A model generated the notes under the pieces. That model saw only the letters and a program-made list of their open reading frames with translations. It was not told the DNA's origin and did no database searches. From Sinomicrobium kalidii (GTDB taxonomy: Bacteria > Bacteroidota > Bacteroidia > Flavobacteriales > Flavobacteriaceae), in contig NZ_CP089211.1 of assembly GCF_021183825.1 (NCBI RefSeq), positions 4,756,501 to 4,820,500 on the forward strand: DNA of 64,000 nucleotides, given 5' to 3'. A program made the translations under genes and the position numbers. This document shows, piece by piece, positions 53,507-61,485 of the stretch (the stretch's first letter is position 1; the number at the start of each line of letters is the position of its first letter).

Positions 53507-54814
53507 ATGGGTACATTTAAAATAGAAGGAGGACAAACACTACAAGGAGAAATAACCCCCCAGGGAGCAAAAAACGAGGCCTTACAGATATTGTGTGCCG
53601 TATTGCTTACGGAAGAAACGATTACCATTCACAATATCCCCGATATACTGGATGTCAATAAACTTATCGACCTGTTGGAACGGTTGGGAGTTAAAACGGA
53701 AAAACTGGGCAAGGGTGCTTATAGCTTTAAGGCCGATGAAATAGACCTGGAGTACCTCCAGTCCGTACAGTTTAAGGAAGACGGCAAAGGGCTCCGGGGG
53801 TCCATTATGATTGTAGGACCGCTTTTGGCCCGTTTTGGTAAAGGATATATTCCTAAGCCCGGCGGTGATAAAATAGGCCGCAGGCGACTGGACACACATT
53901 TTGAAGGGCTCATTAAGCTCGGAGCCAGGTTCCGGTATAACCGGGAAGAGTATTTTTACGGCGTGGAAGCCGAGAAACTGAAAGGAACGTTCATGTTGCT
54001 GGACGAAGCTTCCGTAACCGGTACGGCAAACATTGTTATGGCCTCGGTACTCGCCGAAGGAACCACCACTATTTACAATGCCGCCTGCGAACCGTATTTA
54101 CAGCAACTGTGTAAAATGCTGAACAGGATGGGGGCAAAGATAAGTGGTGTAGGCTCTAACCTGCTTACTATCGAAGGTGTGGAAAAACTGTCGGGAACTA
54201 CACATACCATGTTGCCCGATATGATAGAAATCGGCAGCTGGATAGGACTTGCCGCCATGACACAAAGCGAACTTACCATCAAAAACGCGGGTTGGGGCAG
54301 TCTCGGGCAGATCCCGAATGTGTTCAGAAAACTAGGGATCACCCTGGAAAAAAGAGGGGACGATATCTATATCCCTTCCCATACGGACGGCTATGAGATC
54401 CAGAGTTATATAGACGGTTCCATATTAACGGTATCGGATGCGCCATGGCCCGGTTTTACGCCGGACCTGTTGAGTATTGTGCTTGTAGTGGCCACCCAGG
54501 CCCGGGGAAGTGTGCTTATCCACCAGAAAATGTTCGAAAGCCGGCTGTTCTTCGTAGATAAACTCATAGATATGGGGGCCAAGATCATTCTCTGCGATCC
54601 GCACAGGGCTACGGTGATCGGGCATGATTTTAAGTCAAGGCTAAAAGCGACCACCATGACTTCACCCGATATAAGGGCAGGAGTGTCGTTGCTGATAGCC
54701 GCACTTTCGGCGAAAGGTACTTCCACCATACACAACATTGAGCAGATAGACCGCGGTTATGAAAATATCGATGAACGCCTGCGGGCTATCGGTGCAAGAA
54801 TAGAACGCATTTAG
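53507..54814 (+). CDS. murA: UDP-N-acetylglucosamine 1-carboxyvinyltransferase MurA with Asp at the catalytic Cys
   Basis: This 435-residue enzyme makes enolpyruvyl-UDP-GlcNAc, the first step of peptidoglycan. The Lys22-Asn23 pair and the PGG-x-K-I-G-R-R loop are present, but the residue that is Cys115 in E. coli is Asp121 here (PGGDKIGRR). That change gives fosfomycin resistance in other bacteria, such as mycobacteria and Chlamydia. A strong terminator follows. Confidence 0.94.
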   Translation: MGTFKIEGGQTLQGEITPQGAKNEALQILCAVLLTEETITIHNIPDILDVNKLIDLLERLGVKTEKLGKGAYSFKADEIDLEYLQSVQFKEDGKGLRGSIMIVGPLLARFGKGYIPKPGGDKIGRRRLDTHFEGLIKLGARFRYNREEYFYGVEAEKLKGTFMLLDEASVTGTANIVMASVLAEGTTTIYNAACEPYLQQLCKMLNRMGAKISGVGSNLLTIEGVEKLSGTTHTMLPDMIEIGSWIGLAAMTQSELTIKNAGWGSLGQIPNVFRKLGITLEKRGDDIYIPSHTDGYEIQSYIDGSILTVSDAPWPGFTPDLLSIVLVVATQARGSVLIHQKMFESRLFFVDKLIDMGAKIILCDPHRATVIGHDFKSRLKATTMTSPDIRAGVSLLIAALSAKGTSTIHNIEQIDRGYENIDERLRAIGARIERI

Positions 54815-54853
54815 AGAAGTATCCTACAAAAGTTTAGGTATAAAAAACAGATT

Positions 54854-54884
54854 CCCCGAAACACCGTTTCGGGGTTATTTTTTT
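54854..54884. terminator. Terminator between murA and mutS2, both directions
   Basis: A 9-bp perfect stem (54854 to 54862 with 54866 to 54874) is followed by TTATTTTTTTT for murA. On the minus strand it is followed by a T-run (TGTTTTTTA). It overlaps the last codons of the mutS2-type gene. Confidence 0.75.
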
Positions 54885-57049
54885 ACGGCCTCTACCAGTT
54901 CGAGCTGGTCCAGGCTTACGTTTGTGGTGAAAATCCCGTAGTTGACCACGGCCTTGTTCTTTTCGATGGATTCTATATTTCCCACGGCTTTTCCGTCCGG
55001 AAGCCTTACCCTGTCGCCGATCTTCAGTACGGGTTTGGGTTTGTTCTTTTCCTGTATGACCGCTTTTTTCTTTGCTTCCTTTTTCTTTTCCCGGATGACC
55101 TCCACTTTTTTCTCCATTTCTTTGGCCACCTGTTGCTTTTTTATTTTTTCTTTCTTTTTTTCCTTGGTAGCTTTAGGTTTTCGTTTGCTGTTTTCGGTCT
55201 CCACGATCCTGAGAAATTCCGAAATGAGCGGACGTTTTTTCTTGTTTATAAAATACTTTTCAGTAATATCGTTGATCTTGTTGCCCAGGTAGATCATCCG
55301 CTGGTTGTGATCAAATAATTGCTGATAGCTTTCCAGTTTGGACTGTATCCTTTCATTCAGTGACTCAAGCCGTGTAGCTTCTTCCCGTGCCTTGGTTTCT
55401 TCGCCTTTCAGTTGTTCCGAGGTCTTTTCCATCTTGTTGCGCTCTTTCTGGAGTTTGGCAATGGTGGCGTCGAAGCGTACTTTTCCGCGTTCTATCTTTT
55501 TCTTGGCCCGGTTGATAAGGCTGTAGGGGATGCCGTTTTTCTGGGCCACCTCAAAAGTAAAGGAGCTTCCGGCTTCCCCTACGATAAGCCGGAAAACAGG
55601 TTCCAGGCTTTTGCTGTCGAATTGCATATTGGCATTGGATGCATATGGCAATTCGTTGGCCAGCATCTTCAGGTTGGCATAGTGCGTGGTGATAATACCA
55701 AAAGCCTCCCGGTGATAAAATTCTTCCAGAAAAGTTTCGGCCAGCGCCCCGCCCAGTTCCGGGTCGCTCCCGGTTCCGAACTCATCGATAAGGAACAGGG
55801 TTTGTGCATTACATTTCCGAAGAAAATAATTCATGTTCTTCAGGCGATAGCTATATGTGCTAAGGTGGTTTTCTATGGACTGATTGTCACCTATATCCGT
55901 AAGAATACGGTCAAACAGGCACATTTCGCTCCTGGGATGTACAGGGACGAGCATACCGCTCTGTAACATGAGTTGCAGGAGTCCCACTGTTTTCAACGTT
56001 ATACTTTTACCTCCCGCATTAGGCCCGGAGATTACGATAATTCGGTTTTCCGCATGTAACGAAATGGTCTGCGGATACGTTTTTTCGCCTTTTTCCTTGT
56101 TGGTAAGGTAAAGGAGAGGATGATAGGCGTCTATGAGATGTATGTTCTTTTCTTCTGATATCTCCGGAAGGATGGCATTCATTTTTTGTGCGTATTTCGC
56201 TTTGGCGGCCACGACATCCATCGAAGCAAGAAAATCCTGGTAATCCTTCAACAGCGGGGAATAGGGACGAAGGAAATCCGTGAGCCTTTTCAGTATTTTT
56301 TTGATCTCTTCGGTCTCTTCGTATTCCAGGTTGCTTAGCTCTCTTGAATAGCGAAGGGTGGTTTCCGGTTCTATATAAACAATGCTCCCGGTTTTGGAAT
56401 TGCCCATAATGGCACCTTTTACCCGTTTCCGGTACATGGCCTTAACGGCAAGTACCCTCCGGTTTTCCACTACCGTTTCCCGGATATCGTCAAGGTACCC
56501 GGCAGAATTGCAGGACTGAAGTGCGCTGAGAAAACTCTGGTTTATTTTTCCTCTTACCCCGCTTATGGATTTCCGTATGGCAAGCAAGGTATCGGAAGCG
56601 TCGTCTTTTATTTCCCCGAAGCGGTCGATAATGTTGTTTATTTCCCGGGTTATCTCCGTAGTATATGCTACAGCATCGGCTGTTTGATGCAGGGCAGGAT
56701 AGTATTCCCTGAATTTCCTGAAGAAGAGGATATGGGTATTTACCGTGGCAGAGACGGCAGCTATTTTCCTGAAGCCGCCGAGTTCTATAAGTGTGTTCTC
56801 GATGTTCAGTAGCTTGATCTCCGGGGAAATACTGTCAAAATAATGGCCCGGTATGCCGTTGTTGTTCTCAAAGGAAGCTACGTATTCCGACGTTTGACGG
56901 AGAGCGTCAAAGAGATGTTCGCGTTTGGTGAACGGCAGTAGTTGCAGGGCCATTTCTTTTCCGGGCTCCGTAGTACACATAGCTTCTATATGGGACAATA
57001 CGGTAGAAAATTCCAGGTCCTGGAGGCTTTTATGATTGATTTTATGCAT
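54875..57049 (-). CDS. mutS2: MutS2-type protein without Smr domain
   Basis: From the ATG at 57049 (MHKINHKSLQDLEF) this 724-residue protein has MutS2 core and ATPase domains: Walker A SGPNAGGKSIT, the LFLIDEFGTGSDPELGGAL Walker B region and the TTHYANLK switch. A coiled coil (about residues 525 to 610) and a Lys-rich linker follow. It ends in a KOW-like segment, and the C-terminal Smr endonuclease domain of classic MutS2 is absent. A -7 box (57083 to 57090) fits the start at 57049 and not one at 57085. Confidence 0.85.
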   Translation of the reverse strand: MHKINHKSLQDLEFSTVLSHIEAMCTTEPGKEMALQLLPFTKREHLFDALRQTSEYVASFENNNGIPGHYFDSISPEIKLLNIENTLIELGGFRKIAAVSATVNTHILFFRKFREYYPALHQTADAVAYTTEITREINNIIDRFGEIKDDASDTLLAIRKSISGVRGKINQSFLSALQSCNSAGYLDDIRETVVENRRVLAVKAMYRKRVKGAIMGNSKTGSIVYIEPETTLRYSRELSNLEYEETEEIKKILKRLTDFLRPYSPLLKDYQDFLASMDVVAAKAKYAQKMNAILPEISEEKNIHLIDAYHPLLYLTNKEKGEKTYPQTISLHAENRIIVISGPNAGGKSITLKTVGLLQLMLQSGMLVPVHPRSEMCLFDRILTDIGDNQSIENHLSTYSYRLKNMNYFLRKCNAQTLFLIDEFGTGSDPELGGALAETFLEEFYHREAFGIITTHYANLKMLANELPYASNANMQFDSKSLEPVFRLIVGEAGSSFTFEVAQKNGIPYSLINRAKKKIERGKVRFDATIAKLQKERNKMEKTSEQLKGEETKAREEATRLESLNERIQSKLESYQQLFDHNQRMIYLGNKINDITEKYFINKKKRPLISEFLRIVETENSKRKPKATKEKKKEKIKKQQVAKEMEKKVEVIREKKKEAKKKAVIQEKNKPKPVLKIGDRVRLPDGKAVGNIESIEKNKAVVNYGIFTTNVSLDQLELVEAVKK

Positions 57050-57082
57050 GAGTGTCTTTAAATTGTACCGGATATTTCCGTG

Positions 57083-57090
57083 CAAAGATA
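57083..57090 (-). promoter_or_regulatory. -7 box of the mutS2-type gene
   Basis: On the minus strand TATCTTTG (57090 to 57083) matches TAnnTTTG, 33 bases before the ATG. No clear -33 box is seen. Confidence 0.4.
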
Positions 57091-57256
57091 AACAGTATAT
57101 ACAAAGTTAGGATGAGGAACGGGACATCCTTGTAATCTTTAATTATTTCCGGTCTTATTTTCAACTTTGCGGGAATTCATTCTTTAAAATAAATATAGCT
57201 CTCATCAACAAGTTCCATAGAAATACGTATTTTTACGGCGAAATACGTTGGGAAAC

Positions 57257-57796
57257 ATGAGTCAAAAAGTGTTGCTTTCTTCCAAAGATATCCACATCAT
57301 TCTCCATCGGTTGGCCTGTCAGCTAATTGAAAACCATCTGGACTTTAAAAACACCGTACTGATCGGAATACAACCGCGGGGAAAGTTTCTTGCAGACAGG
57401 CTGATAAAGATCCTTCAGGAAGAGTATCAGGTGAAGGACATTCAGCTCGGTTATCTGGACATTACTTTTTACCGGGACGATTTTCGCCGCGGAGACAAAA
57501 CGCTGGAGGCTAACAAGACCCAGATAGATTTTCTGGTGGAGGACAAGAAAATAGTTTTTATAGATGATGTTCTTTATACGGGCAGAAGTATAAGGGCGGC
57601 ACTTACGGCGATTCAGTCCTTCGGAAGGCCGGCGGAAATAGAATTGCTTACGCTTATAGACCGGAGGTTCAGCAGGCACCTTCCCATACAGCCCGATTAC
57701 AGGGGACGACAGGTAGATGCCATCAACGAGGAAAAAGTAAAGGTAATGTGGAAAGAAAACGAAGGAGAGGATGTCATATACCTTGTAAGCAATTAA
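57257..57796 (+). CDS. pyrR: PyrR-like phosphoribosyltransferase / pyrimidine regulator
   Basis: From the ATG at 57257 this 179-residue protein has the PRPP-binding motif IDDVLYTGRSIRAAL and the GIQPRGKFLADRL loop of PyrR. PyrR binds UMP and controls pyrimidine mRNA in many bacteria, with a weak uracil phosphoribosyltransferase activity. It is followed by pyrB after 76 bases. No clear attenuator is seen in the gap, so its control function here is not proven. Confidence 0.88.
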   Translation: MSQKVLLSSKDIHIILHRLACQLIENHLDFKNTVLIGIQPRGKFLADRLIKILQEEYQVKDIQLGYLDITFYRDDFRRGDKTLEANKTQIDFLVEDKKIVFIDDVLYTGRSIRAALTAIQSFGRPAEIELLTLIDRRFSRHLPIQPDYRGRQVDAINEEKVKVMWKENEGEDVIYLVSN

Positions 57797-57872
57797 AAGC
57801 TGCAGTTTAAAACTCGAAAAACAAAATACCCTTATACGGAAACCGGAAACTACAACTATTTAACCCTGAAGC

Positions 57873-58802
57873 ATGAGTCAGTTAAGTGTAAATCACTTAT
57901 TGGGAATAAAATACCTGAATGAAGCGGATATCCAGCTCATTTTTGAAACGGCAGATCATTTCAAGGAAGTTATAAACCGTCCCATAAAAAAAGTCCCTTC
58001 ACTTCGGGATATTACGATAGCAAATCTCTTTTTTGAAAACAGCACACGGACCAAGCTCTCCTTTGAACTGGCCGAAAAAAGGCTTTCTGCGGATGTTATC
58101 AACTTTTCCGCGGCACAGTCATCCGTCAAGAAAGGGGAGACGCTTATCGATACGGTCAACAATATCCTGTCCATGAAAGTAGACATGGTGGTGATGCGGC
58201 ATCCCAATCCGGGAGCCGGCATTTTTCTTTCGAGGCATATTGATGCGAGTATTGTAAATGCCGGTGACGGCGCGCACGAACATCCCACCCAGGCCCTGCT
58301 CGACACCTATTCCATAAGGGAAAAACTGGGTGATGTATCCGGAAAGAATGTTGTTATTGTAGGGGATATTCTGCATTCCCGGGTAGCATTGTCCAATATC
58401 TTTGCACTGAAATTACAGGGGGCCAATGTAAAAGTGTGCGGCCCCATGACACTTATTCCGAAATATATAGAGACCCTGGGAGTAGAGGTAGAGACCGACC
58501 TGAAAAAAGCCCTGAAATGGTGTGATGTGGCCAATATGCTCCGGGTACAGAACGAACGGATGGATATCAGTTATTTTCCGTCAACCCGCGAATATACCAG
58601 GCAGTTCGGCGTAAACAAAAAGATGCTTGATACGCTGGATAAGGAAATAGTGATCATGCACCCCGGGCCGATAAACCGCGGGGTGGAAATTACCAGTGAT
58701 GTTGCCGATTCCAAACAGGCCATCATACTGAACCAGGTGGAAAACGGCGTGGCCATACGCATGGCCGTGATCTATTTATTAGCGTCAAAAATTAAAAATT
58801 AA
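57873..58802 (+). CDS. pyrB: Aspartate carbamoyltransferase catalytic subunit
   Basis: This 309-residue enzyme has FFENSTRTKLSFELA (carbamoyl phosphate site), HPTQALLDTY, and MHPGPINRGVEI, the standard PyrB motifs. It joins carbamoyl phosphate and aspartate in pyrimidine synthesis. No pyrI is seen next to it. It follows pyrR and probably shares its transcript. Confidence 0.95.
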   Translation: MSQLSVNHLLGIKYLNEADIQLIFETADHFKEVINRPIKKVPSLRDITIANLFFENSTRTKLSFELAEKRLSADVINFSAAQSSVKKGETLIDTVNNILSMKVDMVVMRHPNPGAGIFLSRHIDASIVNAGDGAHEHPTQALLDTYSIREKLGDVSGKNVVIVGDILHSRVALSNIFALKLQGANVKVCGPMTLIPKYIETLGVEVETDLKKALKWCDVANMLRVQNERMDISYFPSTREYTRQFGVNKKMLDTLDKEIVIMHPGPINRGVEITSDVADSKQAIILNQVENGVAIRMAVIYLLASKIKN

Positions 58803-58805
58803 GCC

Positions 58806-59144
58806 ATGATTTTTGATAAACAGGAGAACAACACAACAATAGTGACCCAGGAAACAGGATCCACGAGGGATTTTTGCAATCGCCTGGAAGAAGCATATGA
58901 CAAGGTACGGAGAGACAATATTATTATTAACCTGTTCTCACTCGGAACCCTTACCATTAACGACCTGCTGGAATTCCTTGAGTTGTCCAATAAGCACCGT
59001 GGAGGCAGGAAATCCTTTGTTATCGTGACTAATAAGGTCAATTATGACGAAGTTCCCGATGAACTTGTTGTGGTGCCTACCCTGCGGGAAGCCCATGATA
59101 TCATAGAAATGGAAGAAATAGAAAGGGATCTCGATTTTAATTAA
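58806..59144 (+). CDS. Small conserved protein between pyrB and rnz
   Basis: This 112-residue protein starts 3 bases after pyrB. It has a pattern of alternating strands and helices (IIINLFSLGTLTINDLLEFLELS and SFVIVTNKVNYDEVPDELVVVPTL) that recalls a STAS-type fold. No catalytic residue stands out. The neighbourhood (pyrB upstream, ribonuclease Z downstream) is a frequent one in flavobacteria. The function is unknown. Confidence 0.6.
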   Translation: MIFDKQENNTTIVTQETGSTRDFCNRLEEAYDKVRRDNIIINLFSLGTLTINDLLEFLELSNKHRGGRKSFVIVTNKVNYDEVPDELVVVPTLREAHDIIEMEEIERDLDFN

Positions 59145-59265
59145 CTCACAAAGCAGTATTTTTCATGTTTTTTAATCCCGCTTGCCGGAAGAAAGAAAAT
59201 AACGAGTATCCCGAAAACATTCCTTCCCGGTTATATAATCCGTTAACCCGGCAATCCCCGATGCT

Positions 59266-60171
59266 ATGAAACTCATTATCCTGGGATGTTATTCGGCTAC
59301 GCCGCGGGCTTTTACCAATCCTACTTCACAGGTGCTGGATATCAAAAACCACTTGTTCCTTATAGATTGCGGGGAAGGGACACAGGTGCAACTCAGGAAG
59401 CAACGGGTAAAATTTGCCCGCGTTAAACATATTTTTATATCGCATTTGCACGGGGACCACTTTTTCGGACTTCCGGGACTCATTTCCACCTTTGTACTCA
59501 TGGGCAGGGAAACACCGCTGCACATTTACGGACCCAAAGGGATAAAAGAAGGGATCACCCTTTTGCTTAAACTCGGAAAATCCTGGACCAATTTCCCCCT
59601 GATATTTCACGAACTTTCTTCAAATGAACCGGAACTGATCTATGAAGATGACAAGGTGGAGGTGCAGACTATTCCTTTGGACCACAGGGTGTACACCAAT
59701 GGTTTTCTCTTCCGGGAAAAACCCGGCGAACGAAAACTGAAGATCGATGAGGTGCAGAAATACGATATCGACCAGTGCTATTATCAGAATATCAAGAATG
59801 GCAAAGACATCCGCCTGGAAAACGGGGAGATGATTCCCAATGAAAAACTCACTTCAGATCCGCCCCGGCCAAAAACCTATGCCTTTTGCAGCGATACGGC
59901 CTATAAACCGGCGATTGCCGAATGGATTGATGGTGTGGATATACTCTATCACGAATCCACCTTTCTGGCGCAGCATGAAGAGCTTGCCGTAAAAACAAAG
60001 CACTCCACGGCCAGGCAGGCAGCCCTTATTGCATGTAAAGCCGGTGCAGGCATCCTGGTGCTTGGTCATTATTCTTCCCGGTACAGTGATCTGGAAGCGT
60101 TTAAAACAGAAGCGCAGGCTGTCTTCCCACAGGTGAAACTGGCGGAAGACGGCAAAACATTTGAATTCTGA
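59266..60171 (+). CDS. rnz: Ribonuclease Z (tRNA 3' processing)
   Basis: This 301-residue metallo-beta-lactamase-fold enzyme has SHLHGDHFFGLPG (H-x-H-x-D-H), DCGEGTQ and a GHYSSRYSD end, and the HEST-type motif YHESTFL. It cuts the 3' trailer of tRNA precursors. tRNA-Met in this window has no encoded CCA, so such processing is needed. Confidence 0.94.
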   Translation: MKLIILGCYSATPRAFTNPTSQVLDIKNHLFLIDCGEGTQVQLRKQRVKFARVKHIFISHLHGDHFFGLPGLISTFVLMGRETPLHIYGPKGIKEGITLLLKLGKSWTNFPLIFHELSSNEPELIYEDDKVEVQTIPLDHRVYTNGFLFREKPGERKLKIDEVQKYDIDQCYYQNIKNGKDIRLENGEMIPNEKLTSDPPRPKTYAFCSDTAYKPAIAEWIDGVDILYHESTFLAQHEELAVKTKHSTARQAALIACKAGAGILVLGHYSSRYSDLEAFKTEAQAVFPQVKLAEDGKTFEF

Positions 60172-60233
60172 ACCGGCCCGGATCTGTATTTAAATACCCC
60201 GGCCAAAGCTTCAGAATGTTATATCTAAAACGG

Positions 60234-60241
60234 TATCTTTG
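60234..60241 (+). promoter_or_regulatory. -7 box of pdxH
   Basis: TATCTTTG matches TAnnTTTG and lies 31 bases before the ATG at 60273, which supports that start and not one further upstream. Confidence 0.4.
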
Positions 60242-60272
60242 TAGAAAATCCTTTCCGCAATACTACAAAACA

Positions 60273-60920
60273 ATGCAAAAAGATTTAAGCAATTACAGGC
60301 GATCTTATGAAAAAAAGGAGCTTCTGGAATCCGAAGTTCCCGAAAACCCGATGGAGTTGTTCCAAAAGTGGTTTTTCGAGGTAGAAAAAACAGGTGGGGT
60401 GGAAGAAGCCAATGCCATGACGGTCTCCACGATCGGGCCGGACGGCTACCCTAAAAACAGGGTGGTCCTGCTCAAAAAGTATACCCACGAAGGTTTTATT
60501 TTTTATACCAACTACAATAGTGAAAAGGGAAAAGCCATTGCCGCATGCCCCCGTGTGTGCCTTTCATTCTTCTGGCCCAACATGGAACGACAGGTTATTG
60601 TTAAAGGAAATGCTGAAAAAATCGCCGAAAATTTATCCGACGGCTATTTTGAGTCCCGCCCCCGGGGAAGTAAATTAAGTGCCCTTGTTTCTGCACAAAG
60701 CGAAGTCGTTTCTGGGAGAGAAGAACTGGAAGAAGCGTTAAAGAAACTGGAAACGGCCTACAGGGGAAAGACCGTTCCCCGTCCGGATCACTGGGGGGGC
60801 TATATCGTTAAACCGGTGTCCGTAGAGTTCTGGCAGGGCCGCCCCAACCGGCTTCACGATCGCATACGATATTCCCTTCAAAACGATTATGACTGGAAAA
60901 AGGAACGCCTGGCACCTTGA
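60273..60920 (+). CDS. pdxH: Pyridoxamine 5'-phosphate oxidase
   Basis: From the ATG at 60273 this 215-residue enzyme has the PdxH pattern: MTVSTIGPDGYPKNRVVLLK, FIFYTNYNSEKGKAI, FFWPNMERQV and the C-terminal VEFWQGRPNRLHDR with the FMN and PLP contacts. It makes pyridoxal phosphate, used by the class IV aminotransferase and other enzymes. A start at 60216 lies upstream of the -7 box and is unlikely. Confidence 0.93.
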   Translation: MQKDLSNYRRSYEKKELLESEVPENPMELFQKWFFEVEKTGGVEEANAMTVSTIGPDGYPKNRVVLLKKYTHEGFIFYTNYNSEKGKAIAACPRVCLSFFWPNMERQVIVKGNAEKIAENLSDGYFESRPRGSKLSALVSAQSEVVSGREELEEALKKLETAYRGKTVPRPDHWGGYIVKPVSVEFWQGRPNRLHDRIRYSLQNDYDWKKERLAP

Positions 60921-60998
60921 TAATTTGTAAAGAAAAACTTATCATTATACCCGGCGGAGGAATATCTCTGCTTACAAAACACCGAAACAGAAAGCATT

Positions 60999-61484
60999 AT
61001 GAAACAGTTAACCATTATAAGACATGCCAAATCTTCCTGGGAATACAGTGTGGGAGACGGCGATCGTCCGCTGAAAGAACGGGGGATAACCGATGCCGGG
61101 CTGGTGTCGTCTCATATAAAAGGAAAGATCCCGGTGCCCGACGTGGTTTTTTCAAGTCCGGCAAACCGGGCGTTGCATACCTGTACCATTTTTTTGAAAA
61201 ACCTGGAGATTCCGTTTGCACGGCTCCGGCTTACGGAGATGTTATATGACTTTTCAGGGAATTCCGTAGAACGCTTTTTGAGAAAGTTAGACAACAGTTA
61301 TGAAAATGTTATGATCTTTGGGCACAATCATGCATTTACCGCTGTTTCTAATAATTTTGGGGATAAATATATAGAAAACCTGCCCACCTCGGGAATGGTG
61401 CATATTACCTTCCGGACAGCGAACTGGGCAGAAATAGAAAAAGGTACTACGGACCTTATGGTCTTTCCAAAGCATTTACGTTAA
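60999..61484 (+). CDS. SixA-like histidine phosphatase
   Basis: This 161-residue protein has the phosphoglycerate mutase-like RHAKS motif near the start (TIIRHAKSSW), DRPLKERG, and the GHNHAFT His near residue 108. Such small phosphatases remove phosphate from phospho-His proteins or small molecules. It stops 1 base before ppk1, so the two are made together. Confidence 0.82.
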   Translation: MKQLTIIRHAKSSWEYSVGDGDRPLKERGITDAGLVSSHIKGKIPVPDVVFSSPANRALHTCTIFLKNLEIPFARLRLTEMLYDFSGNSVERFLRKLDNSYENVMIFGHNHAFTAVSNNFGDKYIENLPTSGMVHITFRTANWAEIEKGTTDLMVFPKHLR

Positions 61485-61485
61485 T

